DNA of 64,000 nucleotides from Micromonospora tulbaghiae (GTDB lineage: Bacteria; Actinomycetota; Actinomycetes; Mycobacteriales; Micromonosporaceae), in the NCBI RefSeq assembly GCF_900091605.1, contig NZ_FMCQ01000009.1:248001-312000 (forward strand), given 5' to 3'. Within the stretch, counting starts at the first letter, position 1. Each line of letters opens with the position of its first letter. This document shows, one piece after another, positions 40,367 through 48,982 of this stretch. Below the pieces are notes generated by a model. The model saw nothing but the letters and a program-made list of their open reading frames with translations, had not been told where the DNA came from and ran no database searches. A program made the translations under genes and the position numbers.

Positions 40367-42745
40367 GTGGGCGCACCCCCCACCCGCCCCGCCGACCGCG
40401 CGTTCACCAGGCCCCGCCGCCGGCCGATCGCCGCCGCGGCCGCGCTCGCCGCGCTGCTCGCCGTCGGGGCGGGCGTCCTGGTCGGCCTCTCCACCCCGGC
40501 GCCGCGTCCGGCGGACGCGCCGGAGGGCGAGTTCAGCGCCGCCCGGGCGTACCGGAACGTCGAGGTGATCGCCGCCGAGCCGCACGTGGCCGGCAGCGCC
40601 GCGAACGACCGGGTACGCGAGCACCTTGTGGGAACGTTGCGCGACCTGGGCCTGGAGACCGAGGTGCAGGACACGGTGGCGCCCGAGGCAGGGCAGCTCA
40701 GCGGCGCGGCGGGCGGGGCGACGCTGGCCCGGGTCCGCAACGTGGTGGCCCGGCTCCCCGGCACCGACCCGACCGGCAAGGTGTTCCTGGTCTCCCACTA
40801 CGACTCGGTGCAGACCGGGCCCGGCGGCAACGACGACGCCGCCGGCACCGCCGCGATCCTGGAGGTGGCCCGGGCGCTGACCACCGGCCCGCGCCCCCGC
40901 AACGACATCGTCTTCGTGCTCACCGACGCGGAGGAGGCGTGCCTGTGCGGGGCCGCCGGATTCGCCGTCTACCACCCGCTCGCCCGCGACGGCGGGGTGG
41001 TGCTCAACCTGGAGGCGCGCGGCTCCACCGGCCCGGTGATCATGTTCGAGACGTCCCGGAACAACGCGAAGCTCGTCGAGATCTTCGGCAAGGCCGCGCC
41101 GCATCCGGTGGGCACCTCGTTCGCGGTGGAGATCTACCGGGCGCTGCCGAACGACACCGACTTCACCGCGTTCCTCGACCGCCCCTTCGTGGGCCTGAAC
41201 TCGGCCTACATCGACGGCGGCGCGATCTACCACACCCCGCTGGACGTGCCGGCCCGGCTCGACCGGGGCAGCCTCCAGATGCACGGCGACAACGCGCTCG
41301 GCCTGGCCCGCGAGTTCGGCCGCACCGACCTGGGCGACCTGCGCGCCGGCCACGACGACACCTACTTCCCGGTGCTCGGCGGGCTGGTCCGCTACTCCGG
41401 CTGGCTGACAGTGCCGCTCGCCGTGGTCGCGCTGCTCGCCGTCGGCGCGCTCGGCTGGTTCCTGCGCCGCCGGGGCCGGGCGACCGCCGGCACGCTCGCC
41501 GCCGGCTTCGGCCTGGCCCTGGTGCCGGTCGTCGTGGCACCGCTCGGCGCGTGGCTGCTCTGGGCCGCGATCACCACGATCCGCCCCGGGTACGCCGAGC
41601 TGCTCGACCCGTACCGCCCGGTCTGGTACCGGCTCGCCGTGGTGGCGCTCTCCGTCGCGGTGCTGTTCTGCTGGTACGCGCTGCTGCGCCGCCGGGTCGG
41701 CCCGGCCGCGCTGGCGTTCGGCGGGCTGGCCTGGCTGGCAGTCTTCGGTGTGCTGCTCGCCGTGGCGGTGCCCGGCGGGGCGTACCTGACGACAGTGCCG
41801 GCGCTGGCCGGCGCGCTCGCCGGGTTCGCGGCGCTCGCCACCCGGCGCGACGGCCCGTGGCCGGTGGTCGCGGTGACGCTCGCCGCCGCGGTGGCAGTGG
41901 TGATCCTGCTGCCTCCGGTGGTGCTGCTGTTCCCGGCGCTCGGCATGGGCATGGGCGCGGTAGCCGCGCTCGTCGCGGTGCTGCTCGGCCTCGCCGTACT
42001 CCCGGTGGTGGACCTGCTGCACCCCCGGGCCGGCGGCCAGCGTGGCCTGCTCGCGCTGCGCGCACGCCGGCTCGGCGCGCTGCCCGCCGCGGCCACCGCG
42101 CTGGCGGCTGTGGTGCTCGCCGGGGTCGGCCTCGCCGTGGACCGTTTCGATGCCGCGCACCCCGTGCCGACCCACCTGATGTACGCGCTGGACGCGGGCA
42201 CCGGGAAGGCCGCGTGGCTCACTCGCGAGGAGAAGCCGCAGCCCTGGACCGACGGCTACGTCGACGGCACGGTCTCGATCGCCGACGACTTCCCCGGGCT
42301 GGGCGCCACCGAGTTGCGCGGCGGACCGGCTACCGCGGCGCCCCTGCCCGCCCCGAAGCTGGATCTGCTCTCCGACACCCGCTCGGGTGACCAGCGCGTG
42401 CTGCGGGTACGGGTGGTGCCGCAGCGGCAGGTACGCCTGCTCACGCTGCACGTCGACACCGGCACCGCCACCGTGCGGTCCGCCTCGGTGGCCGGGCGGG
42501 CCGTGCCGGTCGAGCCGGGCGACGGCAGGTGGGGGTTCGGGGTCGTGTTCCACGCCCCGCCGCCGGAGGGTGTCGAGGTCACGCTGACGCTGGCGTCGGC
42601 GGCCGGACCGGTGAACCTGCGGGCGATGGACGCCAGTGACGGGCTGTCCGGCGTGCCCGGGTTCCGGGCGCGGCCGGCGGGCGTGGGAGTGGTCGGCTCG
42701 CACAGTTCGGAGATGCTGGCGGTGGCGCGCACGTACCCGCTCTGA
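40367..42745 (+). CDS. M28-family peptidase with C-terminal membrane domain
   Basis: A 792-residue protein. GTG 40367 has GAGGAG five bases upstream, preferred over the longer frame from 40322. Membrane helix ~20-45. The aminopeptidase domain (~70-320) has SHYDSVQTGPGGNDDAAG (zinc His, bridging Asp), TDAEEA (catalytic Glu plus ligand), NLEARGSTGP and IYHTPLD (His). All five zinc ligands seem present. About eight further membrane helices follow (~350-590), then an outer beta-rich domain to the end. The architecture resembles the eukaryotic Fxna/ERMP1 peptidases. It probably processes peptides at the outer membrane face. Confidence 0.9.
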   Translation: MGAPPTRPADRAFTRPRRRPIAAAAALAALLAVGAGVLVGLSTPAPRPADAPEGEFSAARAYRNVEVIAAEPHVAGSAANDRVREHLVGTLRDLGLETEVQDTVAPEAGQLSGAAGGATLARVRNVVARLPGTDPTGKVFLVSHYDSVQTGPGGNDDAAGTAAILEVARALTTGPRPRNDIVFVLTDAEEACLCGAAGFAVYHPLARDGGVVLNLEARGSTGPVIMFETSRNNAKLVEIFGKAAPHPVGTSFAVEIYRALPNDTDFTAFLDRPFVGLNSAYIDGGAIYHTPLDVPARLDRGSLQMHGDNALGLAREFGRTDLGDLRAGHDDTYFPVLGGLVRYSGWLTVPLAVVALLAVGALGWFLRRRGRATAGTLAAGFGLALVPVVVAPLGAWLLWAAITTIRPGYAELLDPYRPVWYRLAVVALSVAVLFCWYALLRRRVGPAALAFGGLAWLAVFGVLLAVAVPGGAYLTTVPALAGALAGFAALATRRDGPWPVVAVTLAAAVAVVILLPPVVLLFPALGMGMGAVAALVAVLLGLAVLPVVDLLHPRAGGQRGLLALRARRLGALPAAATALAAVVLAGVGLAVDRFDAAHPVPTHLMYALDAGTGKAAWLTREEKPQPWTDGYVDGTVSIADDFPGLGATELRGGPATAAPLPAPKLDLLSDTRSGDQRVLRVRVVPQRQVRLLTLHVDTGTATVRSASVAGRAVPVEPGDGRWGFGVVFHAPPPEGVEVTLTLASAAGPVNLRAMDASDGLSGVPGFRARPAGVGVVGSHSSEMLAVARTYPL

Positions 42746-42770
42746 GCGGTCTGCCTGATCGACATCACCT

Positions 42771-42816
42771 CGCCGAAGTGGCGGTGTCCGCACGCCGGGA
42801 TACCGCCACTTCGGCG
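42771..42816. repeat. Palindromic repeat P10, CGCCGAAGTGGCGGT type
   Basis: Two 19-bp arms with one mismatch (42771-42789 and 42798-42816) around an 8-base loop, 25 bp after the M28 peptidase stop and before a converging gene remnant. It may serve as a bidirectional terminator. Confidence 0.8.
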
Positions 42817-42829
42817 TACTGGCTGCGGG

Positions 42830-43085
42830 TCAGCGCCGCCCCAGCACCTCGGCGACCCGCAGGAAACCGTCCGCGCCGTGGCCCAGCCCGACGGCCCGGC
42901 GGGCCATGCCCTCGGCCGCGCGCATCACCCCGGCGTCGATGCCGTGCGCCTCGGACGTGTGGACGATGTGGGCCATGGACGACACGGCGGAGGTGATCGG
43001 GTTGCCTTCGCCTGGGAAGCGTTCCGCGTCCATCTCCGCCGCACCCTCCTCGAAGATGGGCGACAGGATCGCGGCGATACCAGCG
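42830..43085 (-). pseudogene. 3' remnant of an NAD(P)-dependent oxidoreductase (imine-reductase-like)
   Basis: Reading the minus strand gives GIAAILSPIFEEGAAEMDAE followed by FPGEGNPITSAVSSMAHIVH and HGIDAGVMRAAEGMARRAVG, then a stop at 42830. This is the all-helical C-terminal end of the beta-hydroxyacid-dehydrogenase/imine-reductase family. The Rossmann half (~190 residues) is missing: the frame meets TAA at 43094-43096 and resemblance ends at about 43085. It meets the remnant of an HxlR regulator head-on at the same point. Not expected to be functional. Confidence 0.7.
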
Positions 43086-43270
43086 GCGAAGCGTTACGCG
43101 AGATGGAGGGCGACGGACTGGTGCACCGGGAGGCGTACGAGGTGCTGCCGTTGAAGACCGAGTACTCGCTCACCACTTTCGGCCGCGAACTGGCCGAGGC
43201 GCTGGCCCCTCTCTCCGACTGGGGCCACCGCCGCCTGGACAAACTCGCCGAAGCCCGCACCGCCTCCTGA
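43076..43270 (+). pseudogene. 3' remnant of an HxlR-family regulator
   Basis: The plus strand reads EALREMEGDGLVHREAYEVL, then KTEYSLTTFGRELAEALAPL and SDWGHRRLDKLAEAR before the TGA. This is the C-terminal half of the HxlR winged helix, where EYSLT..GREL..L..L..WG is diagnostic. The N-terminal half, with recognition helix, is gone and no start codon or ribosome site fits. HxlR regulators are usually divergent from the reductase gene they control, so this and the preceding remnant are probably the two outer ends of one divergent pair. Confidence 0.7.
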
Positions 43271-43329
43271 CCTGTTCTTTTCCGCCTCCGCCCACGACCT
43301 AGGTTCGTCGCGGTCGCGCACGGCGACAA

Positions 43330-43351
43330 GTACCCACAAAAAAGTGGCTAC
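43330..43351. promoter_or_regulatory. Inverted repeat resembling an HxlR operator
   Basis: GTACCCAC-AAAAAA-GTGGCTAC: 8-bp arms with one mismatch around A6, about 30 bp before the YCII-domain gene. HxlR proteins often bind GTAC-type inverted repeats with an AT-rich centre. No intact HxlR gene is in the window, only the broken one 60 bp upstream. Confidence 0.45.
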
Positions 43352-43380
43352 GTCTGTTGATCGACCGCGAGACTCGGGTC

Positions 43381-43929
43381 ATGGAGTTCTTCTGCTACCA
43401 CCGCGATCGGCTCGGCTCGGCGCCCCTGCGCCAGAAACTGATCGAGGAGCACTGGTCCTACATGGACCGGTACGCGGAGCAGATGATCGCGCGCGGCCCG
43501 ACCCTCGCCGACGACGGCTCACCGACCGGCAGCGTGCACATCCTGCGCCTGCCCGACCCCGCCGCCGCGCGGGCGTTCGCCTTCGACGAGCCCAACTACC
43601 AGGCCGGCGCGTACCGGGACGTGATGCTGCGACGGTGGCGGAACATGCTGGGCCGCACCATGTGGGACTTCGCCGAGGGCCGGACCGGCGGCAACCGCTA
43701 CCTGGTGCTCGGCCTGGGTCCGGAGCAGAGCGCCGGCCCGGTGCTTCCGAAACGGCAGGACGAGCTGATCGCGTACGGTCCGCTGCTGTCCGACGACGGC
43801 GTGACGTGGGTGGGCACGGCGGCGCTGGTGCGGGCGGTCGACCCGGACGAGGCGCGCGCCGTGCTGGCCGCCGACCGGTACGCCGACGTCGAGGTGCACA
43901 ACTGGGTGTTCGGCGGTCGCCCAGCGTGA
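43381..43929 (+). CDS. Tandem YCII-domain protein
   Basis: A 182-residue protein from ATG 43381; TTG 43357 in the same frame is an alternative. Residues 1-~90 form one YCII (ferredoxin-like) unit: FFCYHRDRLGSAPLRQKLIE, then MIARGPTLADDGSPTGSVHIL and FDEPNYQAGAY. A second, more diverged unit at ~100-182 repeats the order: RYLVLGLG, ELIAYGPLLSDDGVTWVGTA and DRYADVEVHNW. His/Asp pairs that serve catalysis in YciI are partly kept in the first half. Function unknown. It follows the HxlR-like operator, and its stop is five bases from the converging Smr gene. Confidence 0.8.
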   Translation: MEFFCYHRDRLGSAPLRQKLIEEHWSYMDRYAEQMIARGPTLADDGSPTGSVHILRLPDPAAARAFAFDEPNYQAGAYRDVMLRRWRNMLGRTMWDFAEGRTGGNRYLVLGLGPEQSAGPVLPKRQDELIAYGPLLSDDGVTWVGTAALVRAVDPDEARAVLAADRYADVEVHNWVFGGRPA

Positions 43930-43933
43930 CTGG

Positions 43934-44188
43934 CTACTTCCAGCGGAAGTGCACGAACAGCCGGCCGAAGTTCTTCGAGTCCTTCTCGACCCGGTGGTAG
44001 AGCTGCTTCACGTCCTTCTGGTCGAGGAAGCGCAGCACCTTCTTCTTCAGCGCGCCCGACCCCTTGCCCGGGATGATCTCCACGAGCGTGGCCTTCTTCG
44101 CCACCGCCTCGTCCATGATCCCGCGCAGCGCGCGGTCGATGTCGTGGCCCTTGTTGTAGATGTCGTGGAGGTCGAGCTTGAGCTTCAC
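43934..44188 (-). CDS. Small Smr (MutS2-like) domain protein
   Basis: An 84-residue protein that is a lone Smr domain: LKLDLHDIYNKGHDIDRAL at the start (LDLH motif), VEIIPGKGSGALKKKVLRFL in the middle (the HGxGxG-like loop, here PGKGSG) and a closing RLFVHFRW strand. Smr domains nick branched DNA or cleave RNA. The stand-alone form is about the length usual in actinobacteria. It is the second gene of a minus-strand pair with the TPR gene, separated by a strong hairpin. Confidence 0.85.
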   Translation of the reverse strand: MKLKLDLHDIYNKGHDIDRALRGIMDEAVAKKATLVEIIPGKGSGALKKKVLRFLDQKDVKQLYHRVEKDSKNFGRLFVHFRWK

Positions 44189-44204
44189 GGTCCCATCCTA
44201 GGTA

Positions 44205-44240
44205 CGCGGAAGGGCAGCCCGGGCGGGCTGCCCTTCCGCG
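44205..44240 (-). terminator. Strong hairpin after the TPR gene
   Basis: A perfect 16-bp stem (44205-44220 with 44225-44240, CGCGGAAGGGCAGCCC) and loop GGGC lies just after the TPR gene stop and before the Smr gene start. It should largely separate their transcription. Confidence 0.7.
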
Positions 44241-44247
44241 GGATCAG

Positions 44248-44610
44248 TCAACGACCGACCTTGCCCTCCACCCGTCGCAGCGCGGTGGCGTAGTCGGTGT
44301 TCGTCGAGTGCATCGCGGCCGCGATGCGCAGGTGCCGCAGCGCGTCCACCGGCCGGTTCATCCGCTCCAGCGTGCGGCCGAGCACGTGGTGCGCGTAGTG
44401 GTCGCTCGGGTCGCGGTCGACCAGCGCGCGCAGCTGCTCCTCGGCCCGGTTGAGCTGGGCCGACTGGAAGTAGGCGCGGGCCAGCAGCTGCCGGACCGAG
44501 GAGTTGTCCGGCTCCGCCTCGATGATCGGTTCGAGCAGCCGGGCCGCTCCGGTCGGGTCACCCGCTTCGAAGAACATGGTCGCCCGCCGGTACTCCGCCA
44601 GAAGATCCAC
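44248..44610 (-). CDS. Tetratricopeptide-repeat protein
   Basis: A 120-residue helical protein with about three TPR units: ATMFFEAGDPTGAARLLEPI, LLARAYFQSAQLNRAEEQLR and HHVLGRTLERMNRPVDALRH. GTG 44610 is preferred because GAGGAGG lies eight bases before it; the in-frame GTG at 44619 overlaps that site. No signal peptide or partner domain, so it is a small scaffold for an unknown cytoplasmic complex. The upstream neighbour on the same strand is the ROK kinase gene 89 bp away. Confidence 0.85.
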   Translation of the reverse strand: MDLLAEYRRATMFFEAGDPTGAARLLEPIIEAEPDNSSVRQLLARAYFQSAQLNRAEEQLRALVDRDPSDHYAHHVLGRTLERMNRPVDALRHLRIAAAMHSTNTDYATALRRVEGKVGR

Positions 44611-44698
44611 TCGACCCACCTCCTCGTGTCACGCCAGGCCCTTGGTCCCGACGCTGGCACAACACCGGCGGAACCGCGAGTGTTCCTGCCGTCGAAGA

Positions 44699-45469
44699 TC
44701 AGGTGGTCGGGTCGTACCGGCCCCCGATCAGGTCCCAGGCCCGGACACCACCGACGATTCCGGCCGTGTTCGGGACGATCACCACGTCGTCGCCCATCCG
44801 GGCCACCTGCTCGGGCCGGATCAGCCGGGAGTTGCCGCCGCCGAGATACAGCCGGTCCCAGCGGAACACCGGCCGCAGGCCGTCCACCACCTGCCGGATC
44901 CGCCGGGACCAGAACGCGTCGCCGAGGCGCCGCCGTTCCGGCTCCCCCACGTACGTGTCGTAGGTGGTGTTCCACCGCACCGGCGCGTGCGACAACTCCA
45001 GGTGGGGTGCCAGCACCCCACCGTCGAACAGCGCGCTGCCCAGCCCGGTGCCGAGCGTCAGCACCAGCTCGCAGCCGGTCCCGGCGACCACGCCCGCGCC
45101 GTGCACCTCGGCGTCGTTGAGCACCAGCGCCGGTACGCCGAACGCCTCGGACAGCGCGGTGCGCGCGTCGTACCCGGACCACTCGGCCACCAGGTCCGGG
45201 TCGACGCGGCTGCGCGGCCCGGAACGGGTCACGTAGTGCGGCGTGGCCACCACGACGCCGTGCCGGATCATGCCGGGCATGCCGACGGTGAGCCGGTCCG
45301 CCGTGGGCAGGCGGGCGCCGAGATCCAGCAGCGTCTTGACGAACAGGGACGGCGGCAACGGGTACGGCGTGGGCACGCGCAGCGGCCGGGCGCGCATGGT
45401 CCCGGCGGCGTCCAGCACCGAGGCCTTGATCCCGCCGCCCCCGCAGTCGATCGCCAGTGTGGTCACCAC
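44699..45469 (-). CDS. ppgK: ROK-family sugar kinase, polyphosphate-glucokinase-like
   Basis: A 256-residue ASKHA-fold kinase. The phosphate-1 loop is LAIDCGGGGIKASVLD (~5), the sugar-binding/catalytic region VLNDAEVHGAG (~115, Asp as base), the ATP region LVLTLGTGLGSALFDGG (~136) and the adenosine region YLGGGNSRLI (~208). Length and GGGGIK loop agree with the actinobacterial polyphosphate/ATP glucokinases; the ROK zinc cysteines are absent, as in that group. It phosphorylates glucose or a related sugar in the cytoplasm. Divergent from the ABC-F gene with 85 bp between. Confidence 0.8.
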   Translation of the reverse strand: MVTTLAIDCGGGGIKASVLDAAGTMRARPLRVPTPYPLPPSLFVKTLLDLGARLPTADRLTVGMPGMIRHGVVVATPHYVTRSGPRSRVDPDLVAEWSGYDARTALSEAFGVPALVLNDAEVHGAGVVAGTGCELVLTLGTGLGSALFDGGVLAPHLELSHAPVRWNTTYDTYVGEPERRRLGDAFWSRRIRQVVDGLRPVFRWDRLYLGGGNSRLIRPEQVARMGDDVVIVPNTAGIVGGVRAWDLIGGRYDPTT

Positions 45470-45554
45470 GGCTGTGAGTCTCCCTCACACCGGTGCCGCC
45501 GCAAGCGCGGGTCGCGGTAATCCGGATGCGCCCGCCGGTAGGCTCGGTTCCCTG

Positions 45555-47192
<1,638 letters not shown>

Positions 47193-47230
47193 TCCGTGCC
47201 GACGGGCGCGCGCGGGTCCACAATGAGCGC

Positions 47231-47548
47231 ATGCTCAAGTGGGAGTACGCGCTGCTGGTCCGCCGCCGCCAACCCGCCGCGACCGACCTCGGGTTCGAGG
47301 TCCTCTTCATCTGGTACGGCCCGGACGGCTCCATGATCGACGTGACGCCGTACGGCGACACCGCGCTGGCCCATCTGAACCGGGCCGGTGACCAGGGCTG
47401 GGAACTGGTCGCGATGAGCGAGGACCCGTCGCTGCCGGGCAACAACGAGTTGCACCGCTACCACCTCAAGCGCCCGAAGGCAGCGGCCGCCCAGCCCCGC
47501 CAGCGCATGCGAAGCTCCCGCACAGTCCGCCGAACCCTCTCCCCCTGA
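47231..47548 (+). CDS. Small DUF4177-like protein
   Basis: A 105-residue protein: WEYALLVRRRQ, then WYGPDGSMIDVTPYGDTALA, HLNRAGDQGWELVAMSEDP and a YHLKRP strand. The order (WEY strand, LN..G..GWELV, terminal YxLKRP strand) is that of DUF4177 and related phage/actinobacterial proteins. The last ~25 residues are basic and unstructured. It lies 39 bp after the ABC-F gene on the same strand and may be cotranscribed. Function unknown. Confidence 0.72.
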   Translation: MLKWEYALLVRRRQPAATDLGFEVLFIWYGPDGSMIDVTPYGDTALAHLNRAGDQGWELVAMSEDPSLPGNNELHRYHLKRPKAAAAQPRQRMRSSRTVRRTLSP

Positions 47549-47611
47549 CCCTGCCCCCTCCCTCCCGCCCGCACTCCCTCCCGCCCCGCGCACAACCCGC
47601 CCTGCGGCGTC

Positions 47612-47666
47612 GATCAAGGAGTTCGCGTCGGCTTCGCCCTCGAAACAGGACACAAACTCCTTGATC
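47612..47666. repeat. Palindromic repeat P6, GATCAAGGAGTT type
   Basis: Arms GATCAAGGAGTTCGCGTC (47612-47629) and its 16/18 complement (47649-47666), loop 19 bases. First unit of the cluster after the DUF4177-like gene. Confidence 0.8.
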
Positions 47667-47699
47667 AACGGGATGGGTCGTCCGGGTGCCCTCTCGCGC

Positions 47700-47746
47700 G
47701 ATCAATGGGTTTGGGTCCATCCACGCCGGCACAAGATCCTTGATCA
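47700..47746. repeat. Palindromic repeat P7, degenerate GATCAA type
   Basis: Arms beginning GATCAATGGGTTTG (47700) and ending TTGATC (to about 47746) pair at roughly two thirds of positions. It looks like a decayed copy of the P6/P9 form. Confidence 0.55.
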
Positions 47747-47767
47747 ACGGCGCAGCTCGGGTCGCGG

Positions 47768-47819
47768 GAGATCTTGAAAGGAAAGTGCCCCTACGAGGGC
47801 CGGAACCTCCCAAGATCTC
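47768..47819. repeat. Palindromic repeat P8, GAGATCTTG type
   Basis: Outer arms GAGATCTTG (47768-47776) and CAAGATCTC (47811-47819) are perfect, with inner pairing AGG/CCT. The interior AGGAAAGTGCCCCTACGAGG corresponds base for base with P5 at 27812 apart from a few changes, so P5 and P8 are two copies of one element. Confidence 0.75.
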
Positions 47820-47828
47820 GGGCGCGCC

Positions 47829-47893
47829 CCGGTGATCAAGGAGTTTGCGTCTCCGGGGGCGCCTTCTGCTGACACAAACTCCTTGATCACCGG
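47829..47893. repeat. Palindromic repeat P9, GATCAAGGAGTT type
   Basis: Arms of 23 bp with a single mismatch (47829-47851 and 47871-47893), core GATCAAGGAGTTTG, loop 19 bases. The best-preserved member of its type, and nearly the same arms as P6. Confidence 0.82.
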
Positions 47894-48004
47894 CGACAAG
47901 CGGAGGCGGCCGGGCCGACGAAGGGCGAGGGCGGGTCGGACGGGGCCGACCGAAGGGCTGGGGGGCGGCCGGGCGGGCAGGGCCGGGCGCGGGGCGCAGC
48001 CAGC

Positions 48005-48064
48005 GCGGCGGGACGAGGGCGGGGCCCGGCTGGGGCGGCGGGACGAGGGCGGGGCGCGGTTGGG
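48005..48064. repeat. 30-bp tandem duplication, G-rich
   Basis: Two adjacent 30-bp units, 48005-48034 and 48035-48064, differ at two positions (core GGCGGGACGAGGGCGGGGC). The strand is strongly G-rich with many GGG runs, so G-quadruplex formation is possible. Confidence 0.7.
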
Positions 48065-48144
48065 CAGCGGCCGGGGACGGAGGAGGACGGGCGGGTGGGG
48101 CATATGGGGGTGAAAAGGGGGTAACGGGCCGCCGGAGGTGGCGC

Positions 48145-48870
48145 ATGGTGGCGATGGGGCAGACCGCGCTCTCGGGTGAGCGACTCCGGCAGACCGACGG
48201 CTTCCTCGCCGAGGCGTGGGCCGACATGGTCCGGCACGACGAGCGGCTGCGCGGAACGGCCGTCGAGGTGCGCTTCGACCGGGGAGTCGCGCACCTCACC
48301 GGTGAGGTCGCCGACCCGGGACAGCTACGGCTGGTACGGAAGCTGATCGGCCGGCTGTCCGGCGTACTCGGGGTCTGGTGCCGGGTCGCCGTGGCCGGGC
48401 GGGCACCGGTGGTGGTCGACCTGGGCTGCGGGGCGACCAAGCAGTGGCCGGGCAACCTGGGGCTGGACATCTATCCGGCGCCGGGGGTGAATGCGGTCGC
48501 CAACCTCGCCGGATCGTTGCCGCTGCGGGACGACTCGGTGGACGTGTTCTTCGCGGTGCACATCGTCGAGCACCTGATCGACTTCCTGCCGCTGTTCGAC
48601 GAGTGCCACCGGGTGCTGCGGCCGGGCGGGGTGCTGCACGTGATGAGCCCGTGGTGGCGGCACGTCAACGCGGTGGCCGACCCGACTCACGTACGTCTGC
48701 TGGACGTGCAGACGTTCAAGGGAATCTGCGGTCAGCGCCCACCGGGTACGCCACGCTGGTATCCGCTGCACGTCGGCTGCGACGGCGCCTCGATCTTCGC
48801 CGACCTCACTCCGCTGCCCGCGGACGCCCCCGCCCCACCCTCCTCCCACTTGGCCCGCTTCTTCGACTGA
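48145..48870 (+). CDS. Methyltransferase with N-terminal BON-like domain
   Basis: A 241-residue protein; GGAGG stands six bases before ATG 48145. Residues ~30-85 resemble a BON domain (VEVRFDRGVAHLTGEVADPG, QLRLVRKLIGRLSGVLGVW), usually a phospholipid- or envelope-binding unit. Residues ~88-215 are a class I methyltransferase of the Methyltransf_11 type: VVDLGCGATKQWPGNLGLDI (motif I, with the spacing seen in short sugar/lipid methyltransferases), LPLRDDSVDVFFAVHIVEHL and ECHRVLRPGGVLHVMSP. No signal peptide. The fusion of these two domains is unusual. Substrate unknown. Confidence 0.8.
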   Translation: MVAMGQTALSGERLRQTDGFLAEAWADMVRHDERLRGTAVEVRFDRGVAHLTGEVADPGQLRLVRKLIGRLSGVLGVWCRVAVAGRAPVVVDLGCGATKQWPGNLGLDIYPAPGVNAVANLAGSLPLRDDSVDVFFAVHIVEHLIDFLPLFDECHRVLRPGGVLHVMSPWWRHVNAVADPTHVRLLDVQTFKGICGQRPPGTPRWYPLHVGCDGASIFADLTPLPADAPAPPSSHLARFFD

Positions 48871-48907
48871 CCCGACCGAGCCGGACCCACCCCGGACCCA
48901 CCCCGGC

Positions 48908-48962
48908 CATCATGAAGTTGGCGGCACTCAAGGAGATCGACATCGCCGTCAACTTCATGATC
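48908..48962. repeat. Palindromic repeat P3, ATCATGAAGTT type
   Basis: Arms ATCATGAAGTTGGCGGC (48909-48925) and the complement (48945-48961) pair at 16 of 17 positions. The outer base is C instead of G on the left. It lies between the stops of the methyltransferase and the converging lacI-type gene. Confidence 0.78.
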
Positions 48963-48982
48963 GACGCAACGAAGAAGAGGGC

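Larger units (their letters stand above)
47549..48144. other. 596-bp non-coding stretch built from palindromes and a GC-rich tandem repeat
   Basis: This gap between the DUF4177-like gene and the BON-methyltransferase gene holds four palindromes (P6-P9, 47612-47893), two degenerate spacers and then a G-rich segment with a 30-bp tandem duplication (48005-48064). Open frames across it (for example 47832-48113) are repeats read by chance. I see no gene. Confidence 0.75.

Noticed and set aside
40274..42793. 839-residue minus-strand frame
   Set aside because: It is antisense to the M28 peptidase gene, whose motifs are complete.
47832..48113. Open frame beginning MIKEFASPG in the palindrome cluster
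   Set aside because: It is made of repeat P9 and the tandem duplication, without ribosome site or sensible composition.
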